From an uncultured Eubacteriales bacterium (GTDB lineage Bacteria; Bacillota; Clostridia; Peptostreptococcales; Anaerovoracaceae), in assembly GCA_902786815.1 (NCBI GenBank), contig CADADV010000010.1, positions 1 to 64,000 on the forward strand: 64,000 nt of DNA, read 5' to 3'. The position numbers were made by a program, and so were the translations under genes. Shown here one piece after another: positions 1-8,283 of the stretch (positions are counted from its first letter, which is position 1; each line of letters begins with the position of its first letter). The notes beneath the pieces are model-generated. The model worked only from the letters and a program-made list of their open reading frames with translations. It searched no databases and was not told where the DNA came from.

Positions 1-1
1 C

Positions 2-193
2 AGCCGGTGGTTCCCGTCGAGCCAGGTATGCTCCGGGTGCGGAACGATCCATCCGGAGGTGAAGGGACTGGATGTGCGTGAGTGGTTTTGCGAGAACTGT
101 CTGCAGCACCATGACCGTGACGTCAACGCTGCAGTCAACATCAGGGAAGAGGGACGATACCTTCTGAAGAAAAAACTGCGCGAGAGCGTATGA
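2..193 (+). CDS. tnpB: TnpB (IS605/IS200 OrfB) C-terminal fragment
   Basis: This is the last 63 codons of an IS605-family TnpB, the RNA-guided nuclease carried by these transposons; its start lies left of the window. The frame shows the zinc-ribbon CSGCG, then FCENC, and then the conserved [11 protein letters not shown] block that carries the third RuvC aspartate. It ends LRESV followed by TGA. The segment is open and in frame, so there is no sign of decay in the visible part. In this family the guide RNA is made from the 3' end of tnpB and the transposon right end, which lies directly downstream here. Confidence 0.9.
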   Translation, partial: SRWFPSSQVCSGCGTIHPEVKGLDVREWFCENCLQHHDRDVNAAVNIREEGRYLLKKKLRESV

Positions 194-316
194 TAAGCTA
201 TAACAAAAGAACCGTGGGGCGCACGGGGATAGCTCGCTGATACTGACAGGGCTGCCTGTCTTGAACGAGAAGCCCCCTCCTCTAAGCCATAAGGCGAAGG
301 AGGGGGAGCACGTCAC
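194..316 (+). mobile_element. Right end of IS605-type element, with probable omegaRNA 3' region
   Basis: The non-coding tail after tnpB ends in a strong hairpin: CCCCCTCC (273-280) pairs with GGAGGGGG (299-306) around a loop containing AGCCATAAGGC. It is followed by AGCACGTCAC. This is the usual form of an IS605-group right end. The flanking flavodoxin reading frame resumes at 317 (TGG AGT ATG ACA GGA), so the element boundary is placed at about 316. The bases just after the boundary would be the guide segment of the TnpB RNA. The exact cleavage position is inferred. Confidence 0.75.
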
Positions 317-715
317 TGGAGTATGACAGGAAACACAGAAGCAATGGCGAACGCTGTTGCGGAAGGCGCATTGGCAGCCGGCGCAGAAGTTGATCTTCTC
401 ACGGCGGCGGATTTTGGAGCAGACAGGTTGAATGACTATGATGCCGTCGGATTCGGCTGTCCGGCGATGGGAGATGAAGTTCTGGAAGAGGATGAATTCG
501 ATCCGATGTTCACGGCATGCGAAGGATCCCTCAGCGGTAAAAAGATCGCGTTGTTTGGCTCCTATGACTGGGGTGACGGAGAATGGATGCGCATCTGGGA
601 AGGACGTTGCAAAACAGCCGGCGCAAACCTCGCCTGCGATTTCGTGATCTGTCATTTGGAACCGGATGAAGAAGGCAAAGAGGCCTGCCGGAAGCTGGGC
701 GCTGCCCTGGCGTAA
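317..715 (+). pseudogene. Flavodoxin, 5' end removed by IS insertion
   Basis: From 317 the frame reads WSMTGNTEAMA, the FMN-phosphate loop of a short-chain flavodoxin (normally ...VYWSxTGNTEAMA). It then continues with GCPAMGDEVLEEDEF and GSYDWGDGEWM, typical of clostridial flavodoxins, and ends at 715. Only the first strand, about eight residues with the native start codon, is missing. Upstream in the same frame is transposon sequence. An ATG at 323 could be used, but it would start inside the cofactor loop. A second flavodoxin-like gene lies at 53756-54214, so the loss may be tolerated. I treat it as a gene broken by the IS605 element. Confidence 0.8.
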
Positions 716-791
716 GATCACGGCGTGATATCAAGATTTCTGATAGTAGTTCAGGATTCCTGATAATTGTATAAATTTTGCATTTTCAGTC

Positions 792-820
792 TTGACTTTT
801 ACAAACCAAAGCGTTAGTAT
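792..820 (+). promoter_or_regulatory. Promoter of the leu operon
   Basis: TTGACT (792-797), a 17-base spacer and TAGTAT (815-820) precede the T-box leader. The stretch 716-791 between the broken flavodoxin and this promoter is AT-rich with nothing else recognised. Confidence 0.6.
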
Positions 821-829
821 TGTCATCGT

Positions 830-1077
830 ATTCAAATAATCTTTTTCTGCCATGACGGGAACAAATCGAAATACGACGTCTTAACAGAGAGCGGTCATCT
901 GGTGAAAGGCCGCAGGCGCGCTTCGGTGTCTCACCCCCGAGCGGAAGCTTAAAATGAGCGGCCTGTCCCTCTGGTTGATGGACCTGATACAGGCAAGAAG
1001 AGTGGTACCGCGGAATCATACTGTTTATGCAGTTTTTCGTCTCTTTACAATCTATGATTGCTGAAGAGACGTTTTTT
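830..1077 (+). promoter_or_regulatory. T-box leader, leucine specific (CUC specifier)
   Basis: The leader of leuA has all the hallmarks of a T-box. The stem I elements AGAGAGCGG and TGGTGAAAGGCCGC come first. The specifier region reads GTCTCACCCCCGAGC, with CTC at 930-932 followed by A. The T-box core is AGTGGTACCGCGG (1001-1013). An intrinsic terminator follows: CGTCTCTT (1038-1045) pairs with AAGAGACG (1064-1071), then a run of T. Uncharged tRNA-Leu should stabilise the antiterminator and switch on leuACDB. The core base after TGG is T, matching an A discriminator. Confidence 0.9.
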
Positions 1078-1142
1078 TATATCGAAACGTCTTCAGCAGT
1101 CGCTCATTTGCAAAAGCAAAAAAACGAAAGGAAGAAAAGACA

Positions 1143-2909
1143 ATGGCGACTAAAAAGGCAACAATGGTGAATCACACTAAGTACAGGCCGGGCTACTACC
1201 CGCCTCCTCAGGAGAGTTTCGATTGGGTCTCACGAGATCACGTAACAAAAGCACCCAGATGGTGCAGCGTAGACTTGCGGGACGGCAATCAGGCGCTGAT
1301 CGAACCGATGACGCTGCAGGAGAAACTGGACATGTTCAAGTTCCTCTGCCGCATTGGTTTCAAAGAGATCGAGGTCGGCTTCCCGGCTGCATCCGATACA
1401 GAATACGAATTCATCCGCAGGCTGGTCAAAGACAATCTGATCCCCGACGATGTGGTGATCCAGGTCCTGACCCAGTCGAGACGGCACATCATAGAAAAAA
1501 CATTCGAAGCTCTTGACGGCGTGAAGCACGCGGTCGTACATCTGTACAATTCCGTATCCTACGCCCAGCGCCAGCAGGTGTTCCGGGCGTCGCAGGATGA
1601 AGTCAAGAAGATCGCGACGGACGGCGCCAAGCTGATCAAAGAGATCGCTGTGCACCATCCGGATACACATTACCAGTACGAATATTCTCCGGAGAGTTTC
1701 ACCGGCACGGAGATGGAATACGCGCTGGATGTCTGCAACGCAGTCATCGATATCTGGGAACCGACGCCGGACAACAAGGTCATCATCAACCTGCCGGCGA
1801 CAGTCGAAATGTCCATGCCGCATGTCTTTGCCAATCAGGTGGAATACATGAGCAAAAACCTCCACAACAGGGAAAGCGTCTGCATTTCGCTGCACCCCCA
1901 CAACGACAGGGGCACGGCAGTGGCAGATGCGGAGCTGGGACTGCTGGCCGGCGGCGACCGGATCGAAGGCACCCTCTTCGGCAACGGCGAGCGGACTGGC
2001 AATGTGGATGTCGTCACGCTGGCCATGAACATGTTCAGCCACGGCGTAGACCCTGAACTGGATTTCAGCCATATGCCGGACATCGTCGGCGCTTACGAGC
2101 ATTTCACCGGTCTGGAGGTCAGCCCGCGTCACCCGTACAGCGGCTCTCTTGTCTTTGCAGCGTTCTCCGGCTCCCACCAGGACGCCATCGCCAAAGGCAT
2201 GAACTGGCGTGAGGAAACAGATCCGTCCCGCTGGACGGTACCGTACCTGCCCATCGATCCCCATGATGTGGGTCGCAAATACGACGGCAATGTCATCCGG
2301 ATCAACAGCCAGTCCGGCAAGGGCGGCGTCGCTTACCTGATCAAGCGCGATCACGGTTTCGATATCCCGCAGCTGATGCGTCCTGAAGTCGGCTACCTGA
2401 TGAAGGGCATCTCAGACCGGCGCGGCGAAGAACTCTCTGCCGATGAGATCTTCGAGATTTTCAGTAATGAGTACGTCAACTACTTCGATCCGCTGGATAT
2501 CACACACGCGCGTTTCAGCCATCTGGATACAACAAAAACAAAAGGCGACGACGCCTACAGCGTGGACATGCGTGTCGAACTCAACAATGAGATCTACTAT
2601 CTGAAGGCTACTGGAAACGGTCGTCTGGACGCGGTCAGCAATGCCCTGCGGAAGACAGAATACAACTTCAGCAACTACGAGTTCATCACCTACTCGGAGC
2701 ACGCTATCAGCGCGGACTCGAATTCCATGGCCGCGGCATACATCTGCATCGCCGACAAGAACGGCAATGAATACTGGGGCGTCGGTACGCAGGCCGACAT
2801 CATCCTGGCTTCGGTCAACGCGCTGGTCAGCGCACTGAACCGGATGAACAAAACCACGCACTTCCTGGATGAAGATCATGCAAAAGCAGAAGAAGCAAAA
2901 GCTGTATAG
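1143..2909 (+). CDS. leuA: 2-isopropylmalate synthase
   Basis: Condenses acetyl-CoA with 2-ketoisovalerate, the first committed step of leucine synthesis. At 588 residues it is the long form with the extra N-terminal segment (NHTKYRPGYYPPPQ) known from actinobacteria and some Clostridia. It carries the catalytic/metal motif RDGNQ at 46-50 and HPHNDRG near residue 252, then GNGERTGNVD. The C-terminal leucine-sensing domain covers roughly 440-570. The start follows a purine-rich GAAAGGAAG. It is first in a four-gene operon behind the leucine T-box, so control is by tRNA-Leu charging plus probable feedback inhibition. Confidence 0.97.
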   Translation: MATKKATMVNHTKYRPGYYPPPQESFDWVSRDHVTKAPRWCSVDLRDGNQALIEPMTLQEKLDMFKFLCRIGFKEIEVGFPAASDTEYEFIRRLVKDNLIPDDVVIQVLTQSRRHIIEKTFEALDGVKHAVVHLYNSVSYAQRQQVFRASQDEVKKIATDGAKLIKEIAVHHPDTHYQYEYSPESFTGTEMEYALDVCNAVIDIWEPTPDNKVIINLPATVEMSMPHVFANQVEYMSKNLHNRESVCISLHPHNDRGTAVADAELGLLAGGDRIEGTLFGNGERTGNVDVVTLAMNMFSHGVDPELDFSHMPDIVGAYEHFTGLEVSPRHPYSGSLVFAAFSGSHQDAIAKGMNWREETDPSRWTVPYLPIDPHDVGRKYDGNVIRINSQSGKGGVAYLIKRDHGFDIPQLMRPEVGYLMKGISDRRGEELSADEIFEIFSNEYVNYFDPLDITHARFSHLDTTKTKGDDAYSVDMRVELNNEIYYLKATGNGRLDAVSNALRKTEYNFSNYEFITYSEHAISADSNSMAAAYICIADKNGNEYWGVGTQADIILASVNALVSALNRMNKTTHFLDEDHAKAEEAKAV

Positions 2910-2939
2910 AAAAGCAGTTTAGAAAGGATACGATAAATT

Positions 2940-4202
2940 ATGGGAATGACAATGACACAGAAGATACTGGCCGCCCACGCAGGGTTGGAGTCTGTGACAG
3001 CGGGGCAGCTCATCAATGCCCGTCTGGACATGACCCTGGCCAACGATATCACGGGGCCGGTATCGATCAATGAATTCGACGGAGCAGGCTTTGACAGCGT
3101 ATTTGACAAAAGCCGCATCTCTCTCGTCATGGACCACTTCACACCAAACAAAGACATCAAGAGCGCAGAGCAGTGCAAAAAATGCCGCGCCTTCGCGAAG
3201 CGGTTCGACATCGACAACTTCTATGATGTTGGCGATATGGGCATCGAGCACGCCCTCCTTCCGGAGAAGGGTCTGGTCGTGCCGGGCGATGTGGTGATCG
3301 GCGCGGACTCCCACACCTGTACCTACGGCGCGCTGGGCGCATTTTCGACAGGCGTGGGCTCCACGGATCTGGCAGCCGGCATGGCTACGGGACAGGCCTG
3401 GTTCAAAGTACCTGAAGCGCTGCGGTTCAACCTGACCGGCGCACTGCAGGAAGGTGTCAGCGGCAAGGACGTAATCCTGCACATCATCGGGATGATCGGC
3501 GTGGACGGCGCTCTGTACCGCTCCATGGAATTCACCGGACCTGGTGTCAGTTCCCTCTCCATGGATGACCGCCTCTGCATCTGCAACATGGCCATCGAAG
3601 CCGGCGGAAAGAACGGCATCTTCCCGGTGGACGAAGTGACGAAGGCATTTGTTGAGGAACGGACTGACCGGGACTATACTGCTTTTGCAGCAGATGAGGA
3701 CGCAGAATATGTCGCTGTGTATGATATCGATCTGTCTGCCATCCGTCCGACGGTCGCCTTCCCGCACCTGCCGGAGAATACGAAAACCATCGATGAAGTA
3801 GGCAACATCCCTATCGACCAGGTCGTGATCGGTTCCTGCACCAACGGCCGCCTCTCGGACATGAAAGCAGCGGCGGAGATCCTGGCAGGAAAACACATCG
3901 CGCCGGGCGTAAGGGGCATCATCATCCCTGCGACCCAGCAGATCTACAAAGACTGCATCAAGGCCGGTTACATCGATATCTTCATTGACGCGGGATGCGT
4001 GGTCTCAACGCCGACATGCGGACCGTGCCTCGGAGGGCATATGGGCATCCTCGCAAGCGGCGAACGCTGCGTGGCAACCACCAACCGGAATTTCGTCGGA
4101 CGCATGGGCGCGGTCGATTCTGAAATCTATCTGGCAAGCCCGCAGGTTGCCGCGGCATCCGCACTCGCAGGCCGCATCGCAGGACCGGAAAGGAGCGAAT
4201 AA
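2940..4202 (+). CDS. leuC: 3-isopropylmalate dehydratase large subunit
   Basis: Large subunit of isopropylmalate isomerase, an aconitase-family 4Fe-4S enzyme. At 420 residues it is the shorter LeuC type that pairs with a small, separate LeuD. Cluster ligands are visible as GSCTNG (Cys near 300) and CGPCLGG (Cys near 360 and 363). The start ATG at 2940 follows GAAAGGATACG; a second ATG lies three codons downstream. It sits 30 bases after leuA and 3 bases before leuD, in the leu operon. Confidence 0.96.
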   Translation: MGMTMTQKILAAHAGLESVTAGQLINARLDMTLANDITGPVSINEFDGAGFDSVFDKSRISLVMDHFTPNKDIKSAEQCKKCRAFAKRFDIDNFYDVGDMGIEHALLPEKGLVVPGDVVIGADSHTCTYGALGAFSTGVGSTDLAAGMATGQAWFKVPEALRFNLTGALQEGVSGKDVILHIIGMIGVDGALYRSMEFTGPGVSSLSMDDRLCICNMAIEAGGKNGIFPVDEVTKAFVEERTDRDYTAFAADEDAEYVAVYDIDLSAIRPTVAFPHLPENTKTIDEVGNIPIDQVVIGSCTNGRLSDMKAAAEILAGKHIAPGVRGIIIPATQQIYKDCIKAGYIDIFIDAGCVVSTPTCGPCLGGHMGILASGERCVATTNRNFVGRMGAVDSEIYLASPQVAAASALAGRIAGPERSE

Positions 4203-4205
4203 TAA

Positions 4206-4694
4206 ATGAAAGCAAACGGAACAGTACATAAATACGGAAACAACATCGACACAGACGTCATCATCCCTGCCCGCTATCTGAACACGCAGGACCATGCGGA
4301 GTTGGCGTCCCACTGCATGGTAGATATCGACGCTGACTTTGTCGGCCGCGTGAAGGAAGGCGACATCATGGTCGGCGGCGAGAACTTCGGCTGCGGATCT
4401 TCCCGGGAGCATGCTCCCATCGCCATCAAGGCATCCGGTATCAGCTGTGTCATCGCGGCAACCTTTGCCCGCATCTTCTATCGCAATGCCATCAACATCG
4501 GACTTCCGATCCTGGAATGCCCGGAAGCAAGCAAAGGCATCGAAGCCGGCGATGAAGTCGCGGTGGATTTTGATTCCGGCGTGATCACGAATGTGACCAA
4601 AGGCGAGACCTACCAGGCCCAGCCCTTCCCTCCGTTTATACAGAAGATCATCCGCAGCGGCGGACTGATGAATTCAATCAAAGGAGGGAAATAA
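4206..4694 (+). CDS. leuD: 3-isopropylmalate dehydratase small subunit
   Basis: Small (swivelling) subunit of isopropylmalate isomerase, 162 residues. It opens with [19 protein letters not shown] and carries [12 protein letters not shown], the family's substrate-binding signature. It is translationally coupled on both sides: 3 bases after leuC, and its stop overlaps the leuB start (TAATG). It works as a heterodimer with LeuC. Confidence 0.97.
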   Translation: MKANGTVHKYGNNIDTDVIIPARYLNTQDHAELASHCMVDIDADFVGRVKEGDIMVGGENFGCGSSREHAPIAIKASGISCVIAATFARIFYRNAINIGLPILECPEASKGIEAGDEVAVDFDSGVITNVTKGETYQAQPFPPFIQKIIRSGGLMNSIKGGK

Positions 4695-5764
4695 TGGAGT
4701 ATAATATCGCAGTCATCAAGGGCGACGGGATCGGCCCCGAAGTTATCGCAGAAGCTACCAAAGTGCTGGACGCAATCGGCTCCCGGTTCGGACATACCTT
4801 CAGCTACAACTATGTGCTGGCCGGCGGCGAAGCCATCGACGAAACCGGCCGCTGCCTGCCGCCGGAAACCGTGGCGACGGCAAAAGCATCCGACGCAGTC
4901 CTGCTCGGCGCAGTGGGCGGCCCTAAGTGGGACACCCTGCCCGGCGACGAACGCCCCGAACGGGCTCTGCTTGGGCTCCGCAAGGAACTAGGTCTGTTCG
5001 CCAATCTGCGTCCGGCCATGGTATTCGATGAGCTTGCGGAAGCATCACCGCTCAAGGCGGAGCTCATAGACGGCGGATTGGATATCGTCGTCGTCCGTGA
5101 ACTGACCGGCGGAATCTACTTTGGTGAAAAAGGATTCAAAGAAACCGAAATGGGACCCGCGGCTTATGATGTGGAGCTGTATTCCGAAGAAGAAGTTCGA
5201 CGCATCGCCCGCGTTGCTTTTGATATGGCTATGAAGCGCAATAAGCGTGTGACAAGCATCGACAAAGCCAATGTTCTTGAAAGTTCACGCCTCTGGCGTC
5301 GTGTTGTGACGGAGGTTTCTGCAGAGTATCCGGAAGTCGAACTCGACCACATGTATGTGGACAACGGCGCCATGCAGCTGGTTCGGAATCCGAAGCACTT
5401 TGACGTCATCGTGACGAGCAATATCTTCGGCGACATTCTCTCCGATGAGGCCAGCCAGATCACCGGTTCCATCGGCATGCTCCCATCAGCAAGTCTGACG
5501 AACGGAAACTTCGGCATGTACGAGCCGGTCCACGGATCCGCCCCTGACATCGCCGGCACCGGCAAGGCCAATCCGCTGGCAACGATCCTCTCCGCAGGCA
5601 TGATGCTCCGGTATACCCTCGGGCTCGCCGAAGAAGCAGACGCCATTGACAGCGCTGTAAGGAAGTTCCTGAACGCCGGCTACAGAACCGCTGACATCTA
5701 TACGCCCGGCACCGTATCGCTGACAACAACCGAGACCGGCGACAAAGTCGCGTCGTTTATCTGA
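4694..5764 (+). CDS. leuB: 3-isopropylmalate dehydrogenase
   Basis: NAD-dependent oxidative decarboxylase that forms 2-ketoisocaproate, the last leu-specific step before transamination. It is 356 residues long. It shows GDGIGPEV at the N-terminus, [11 protein letters not shown], the [11 protein letters not shown] segment, and [19 protein letters not shown]. The start overlaps the leuD stop by one base and is preceded by AAAGGAGGGAA. It is last in the operon and is followed by a strong terminator. Confidence 0.97.
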   Translation: MEYNIAVIKGDGIGPEVIAEATKVLDAIGSRFGHTFSYNYVLAGGEAIDETGRCLPPETVATAKASDAVLLGAVGGPKWDTLPGDERPERALLGLRKELGLFANLRPAMVFDELAEASPLKAELIDGGLDIVVVRELTGGIYFGEKGFKETEMGPAAYDVELYSEEEVRRIARVAFDMAMKRNKRVTSIDKANVLESSRLWRRVVTEVSAEYPEVELDHMYVDNGAMQLVRNPKHFDVIVTSNIFGDILSDEASQITGSIGMLPSASLTNGNFGMYEPVHGSAPDIAGTGKANPLATILSAGMMLRYTLGLAEEADAIDSAVRKFLNAGYRTADIYTPGTVSLTTTETGDKVASFI

Positions 5765-5795
5765 TGGGTCGATCATAGTATCGATTATTACTAAG

Positions 5796-5827
5796 ACAGC
5801 TCCGGAACTCCCGGAGCTGTTTTGTTT
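5796..5827. terminator. Bidirectional terminator between leuB and the aminopeptidase gene
   Basis: ACAGCTCCGG (5796-5805), a 5-base loop, then CCGGAGCTGT (5811-5820) and TTTGTTT. It serves leuB on the plus strand and the convergent gene on the minus strand. The stem core AGCTCCGG is the same as in the two hairpins of the toxin/antisense locus at 7668-7701 and 7953-7980. Confidence 0.85.
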
Positions 5828-7640
5828 ATATACTCTTGGTCGCTTCCCGAAGCCATTCCCGCTCTGCATCGCTTAGATGGGGCGCGATTTTCTGATACAC
5901 GGTTTCGTGATACGCATTCAGGTAATCGATTTCATCCTGCTGCATCTGTTCCGGCAGGATGCCTTCCAGATCGAACGGCACAAGCGTCACTTCCTCGAAT
6001 TTCAGGAACTCGCCGTAATCTGTTTTGTCCGCCGGGACGGTCAAGAGCAGGCTCTCATGACGGATCCCAAATGCCCCCTCCTCGTAATAGCCCGGCTCAT
6101 CGGATGTGAGCATTCCGACCTCAAAGGGCGGCATAGGAGGAGTCATCGTCCCTGTCTTCCAACGGAACGCATTCGGATCTTCATGGACATTCAGATAGTG
6201 CCCGACACCGTGGCCGGTGCCGTGGCCGTAATCCAGTCCCATCTGCCAGAGCGGCTGACGTGCCAGATAATCCAGATTAGCGCCGTTCAGGCCTTTTGGG
6301 AATACGGCTCGGGCGAGATCGATGTGCCCGCGCAGGACTGCTGTGAAAAGCGTCTGTTCCTTTTTGGTCAAAGGGCCCAGCGCGATGGTGCGCGTGATAT
6401 CCGTCGTCCCGTCCAGATACTGCCCGCCGGAATCGATCAGCACAAAACCGTGCGGCTCGAGATCGGCATTGCTTTCCGGTGTCGCGCAGTAATGGACGAT
6501 GGCGGCGTGAGTACCGTATCCCACGATTGCTTCAAAGCTGTCGCCCATGAACAGTTCCTGCTCCGCACGGAACGCAAAGAGCTTCTCAGCCGCAGAGATC
6601 TCTGTGAGCGCCTCGCCTGCGCTGACAGCCTTCTTCAGCCAGTACAGGAACTTGCACATGGCAACGCCGTCTTTCAAGTGGGCGGAATGGATCCCTTCCA
6701 TTTCCACTGCATTCTTGACAGCCTTTTTCTGCATCACCGGGCTGTACTTGTTGATGATGTTCACATCACCCGGCAGCGCCTGCACGATGCGCTCGCTGCA
6801 GGTCTCCCGGTCCAGCATGACCGATGCCTCGTCAAGTTGCGCCAGGTCATCATAGAACTGCACATACGGCAGCAGCACGACGCCGTCTTCACGCAGCGCA
6901 TCCGCCGCCGCATCACTGACTGCAAGCGGTTCCACATACAGGTTGACTTCTTCGGGCGTCACGATCACAAATGAAAAGAATACCGGATTGCATTGAACAT
7001 CGCTGCCGCGCAGGTTCATGAGCCATGCAATGTCGCTGAGTGAGGACAGGATCAGCATATCCGCGCCGGCGCTGCGCATTTCCGCCCGGACCAGTTCCAT
7101 CTTCTCTGCACGGGAAACTCCCGCATACTCCAGCGGATACTCGACGATTTCATGATACTCCGCTTCCGGACGGTCTCCCCAGATATCACCAACCAGATCC
7201 AGGTCCGTTCGCAGGTCGAACTTGCGAGCAGCTGTATCTCCACGTAGTTGGTCCGCCCAGGCGCTGCTGACCAATCGCCCGTCGACGGCGATTGCAGCGC
7301 CATCAGGGAGCTTTTGCATCAAGAATTCTGAAATCTTCATGGTGTCCGGAAGTCCCTGTTTATACAGCGTCACACCGCTTCCCGCGAGTTGGTCTGCTGC
7401 CTGCAGGAAGTAGCGGCTGTCCGTCCAGAGCCCCGCTTCATGCGCTGTGATTACGGCCATGCCTGCCGAGCCGGTGAAACCGGTGATGAATTCTCTTGTT
7501 TTATAATGAGCGCTGATGTATTCCGACATGTGCGGATCACCCGTCGGGACAATGCAGGCGTCGATTGCCTTTGCATGCATTAGATCCCGAAGAGCCGCGA
7601 TACGTTCGGCTACAGGCTGTTGTAACGTGACTTTGTTCAT
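5826..7640 (-). CDS. pepP: Xaa-Pro aminopeptidase (M24B family)
   Basis: Cytosolic metallopeptidase that removes an N-terminal residue next to proline. It is about 604 residues, the three-domain eukaryote-like form with two creatinase-type N-terminal domains and a C-terminal pita-bread domain. Metal-site motifs include LIDSGGQYLDGTTDITRT, HGTGHGVGHYLNVHE and TSDEPGYYEEGAFGIRHE. I start it at MNKVTLQQP because GGAG lies 6 bases upstream. A longer reading back to 7718 would run through a terminator hairpin and is rejected. The strong minus-strand promoter at 7740-7767 may also feed this gene by read-through. Confidence 0.93.
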   Translation of the reverse strand: MNKVTLQQPVAERIAALRDLMHAKAIDACIVPTGDPHMSEYISAHYKTREFITGFTGSAGMAVITAHEAGLWTDSRYFLQAADQLAGSGVTLYKQGLPDTMKISEFLMQKLPDGAAIAVDGRLVSSAWADQLRGDTAARKFDLRTDLDLVGDIWGDRPEAEYHEIVEYPLEYAGVSRAEKMELVRAEMRSAGADMLILSSLSDIAWLMNLRGSDVQCNPVFFSFVIVTPEEVNLYVEPLAVSDAAADALREDGVVLLPYVQFYDDLAQLDEASVMLDRETCSERIVQALPGDVNIINKYSPVMQKKAVKNAVEMEGIHSAHLKDGVAMCKFLYWLKKAVSAGEALTEISAAEKLFAFRAEQELFMGDSFEAIVGYGTHAAIVHYCATPESNADLEPHGFVLIDSGGQYLDGTTDITRTIALGPLTKKEQTLFTAVLRGHIDLARAVFPKGLNGANLDYLARQPLWQMGLDYGHGTGHGVGHYLNVHEDPNAFRWKTGTMTPPMPPFEVGMLTSDEPGYYEEGAFGIRHESLLLTVPADKTDYGEFLKFEEVTLVPFDLEGILPEQMQQDEIDYLNAYHETVYQKIAPHLSDAEREWLREATKSI

Positions 7641-7661
7641 ACTCTGCTCCATATTCCTACA

Positions 7662-7733
7662 AAAACTCAACAGCTCCGGAATCACCCCTCCGGAGCTGTT
7701 GATTGAGCTCATGCTCACCGTTGCATTCTGCCT
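7662..7733 (-). ncRNA. Putative antisense antitoxin RNA
   Basis: A predicted RNA of about 72 bases runs from the minus-strand promoter to a strong terminator. The terminator stem is 12 bp (7668-7679 with 7690-7701), the loop is 10 bases, and AGTTTTTG follows. Its 5' part is complementary to the mRNA of the small peptide at 7850 in two blocks. AGAATGCAACG matches codons 4-7 of the peptide. ATGAGCTCA matches the start region with one mismatch. Its terminator loop (AGGGGTGATT) is the exact complement of the loop of the hairpin after the peptide gene. This is the pattern of a type I antitoxin. It could instead be only a leader for pepP. Confidence 0.65.
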
Positions 7734-7739
7734 GTTTCT

Positions 7740-7767
7740 ATTATAACAACATAAAATACATTGTCAA
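7740..7767 (-). promoter_or_regulatory. Consensus promoter for the antisense RNA (possibly also pepP)
   Basis: On the minus strand: TTGACA (7767-7762), a 16-base spacer and TATAAT (7745-7740), both perfect consensus hexamers. It is divergent from the toxin promoter, with only 7 bases between the two -35 boxes. Confidence 0.85.
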
Positions 7768-7774
7768 TAGTTAA

Positions 7775-7803
7775 TTGACATATATTTACATTTATGTTAT
7801 AGT
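7775..7803 (+). promoter_or_regulatory. Promoter of the small membrane peptide
   Basis: TTGACA (7775-7780), a 17-base spacer and TATAGT (7798-7803). The expected 5' leader contains CTGTTGC pairing with GCGACAG (7808-7814 with 7828-7834), a hairpin that ends just before the ribosome site. Confidence 0.8.
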
Positions 7804-7849
7804 TTCCCTGTTGCTATCTCCAGACTGGCGACAGGAAGGAGGTGAGCTC

Positions 7850-7939
7850 GTGAATACTCTCGTTGCATTCTTGATTTCGCTCGCAGCAGGTATAACCGCC
7901 AATTATATCTGCAAGTGGCTGGGGCGAAAACGAAAATAG
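7850..7939 (+). CDS. Small hydrophobic peptide, putative type I toxin
   Basis: A 29-residue peptide starts at GTG 7850, 7 bases after a perfect AGGAGG. It has one membrane helix (LVAFLISLAAGITANYI), followed by CKWLGRKRK with a basic tail. This size, helix and charged end match Fst/TxpA-type toxins and the widespread small clostridial peptides ending in ICKWL. I know of no established function for the ICKWL group. It is flanked by its own promoter and a hairpin, and faces the antisense RNA at 7662-7733. The peptide is too short for most gene callers. Confidence 0.75.
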   Translation: MNTLVAFLISLAAGITANYICKWLGRKRK

Positions 7940-7952
7940 CAACCAGCACTTG

Positions 7953-7980
7953 CAGCTCCGGAATCACCCCTCCGGAGCTG
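7953..7980 (+). terminator. Hairpin after the toxin gene
   Basis: CAGCTCCGG (7953-7961), loop AATCACCCCT, CCGGAGCTG (7972-7980). Stem and loop are identical, base for base on the plus strand, to 7671-7698. No good T run follows, so it may act more as an RNA-RNA docking hairpin than as an efficient terminator. Confidence 0.6.
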
Positions 7981-8003
7981 TCTAAGTGTTCTCATTGTGT
8001 TGA

Positions 8004-8165
8004 TCAACCAACCTTCTCGAACATGTCCTTGCCTACGCCGCAAACCGGGCATTCCCAGTCATCAGGCAGTTCTTCGAACGGTGTTCCCGGAGCGATGCCG
8101 TGATCCGGATCGCCTTCTGCAGGATCGTATACATGTCCGCATGGTCCGCATTCATACTTATCCAT
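8004..8165 (-). CDS. Rubredoxin
   Basis: A 53-residue one-iron electron carrier. Its four cysteine ligands are C6 and C9 in CGPCG, and C39 and C42 in CPVCG, with the usual DWECPVCG spacing. GAAAGGAG lies upstream of the ATG. Rubredoxin typically passes electrons to superoxide reductase, which is encoded nearby at 10844. It is a single-gene unit facing the toxin gene tail to tail. Confidence 0.95.
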   Translation of the reverse strand: MDKYECGPCGHVYDPAEGDPDHGIAPGTPFEELPDDWECPVCGVGKDMFEKVG

Positions 8166-8249
8166 AATGTTTGCTCCTTTCTTAACATTGCTATGTTCAG
8201 ATTATAGTATCTTCGTTATCAAATCGCAATACAAAACCTACACTGGCAG

Positions 8250-8283
8250 AATGTGTCAAAAGAACCGTCCCTTTGACACATTT
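8250..8283. repeat. REP-like inverted repeat, copy 1
   Basis: AATGTGTCAAA, a spacer containing GAACCGTCCC, then TTTGACACATT. A close copy lies at 49151-49186. Both directly abut the stop codon of a minus-strand gene in the same orientation. Sequences with GGGACGGTTC inside GTGTCA arms are common in Firmicutes genomes and are often linked to REP-associated transposases; that link is from memory, not shown here. Confidence 0.7.

Noticed and set aside
1230-2354. A 374-codon open frame antisense to leuA
   Set aside because: It lies wholly inside leuA, has no ribosome site and gives a composition-biased protein without domains; a shadow of the high-G+C third positions.
7641-7718. Longer N-terminus for the aminopeptidase starting at 7718
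   Set aside because: It would translate the terminator hairpin of the antisense RNA and lacks a ribosome site; MNKVTLQQP at 7640 has GGAG at good spacing.
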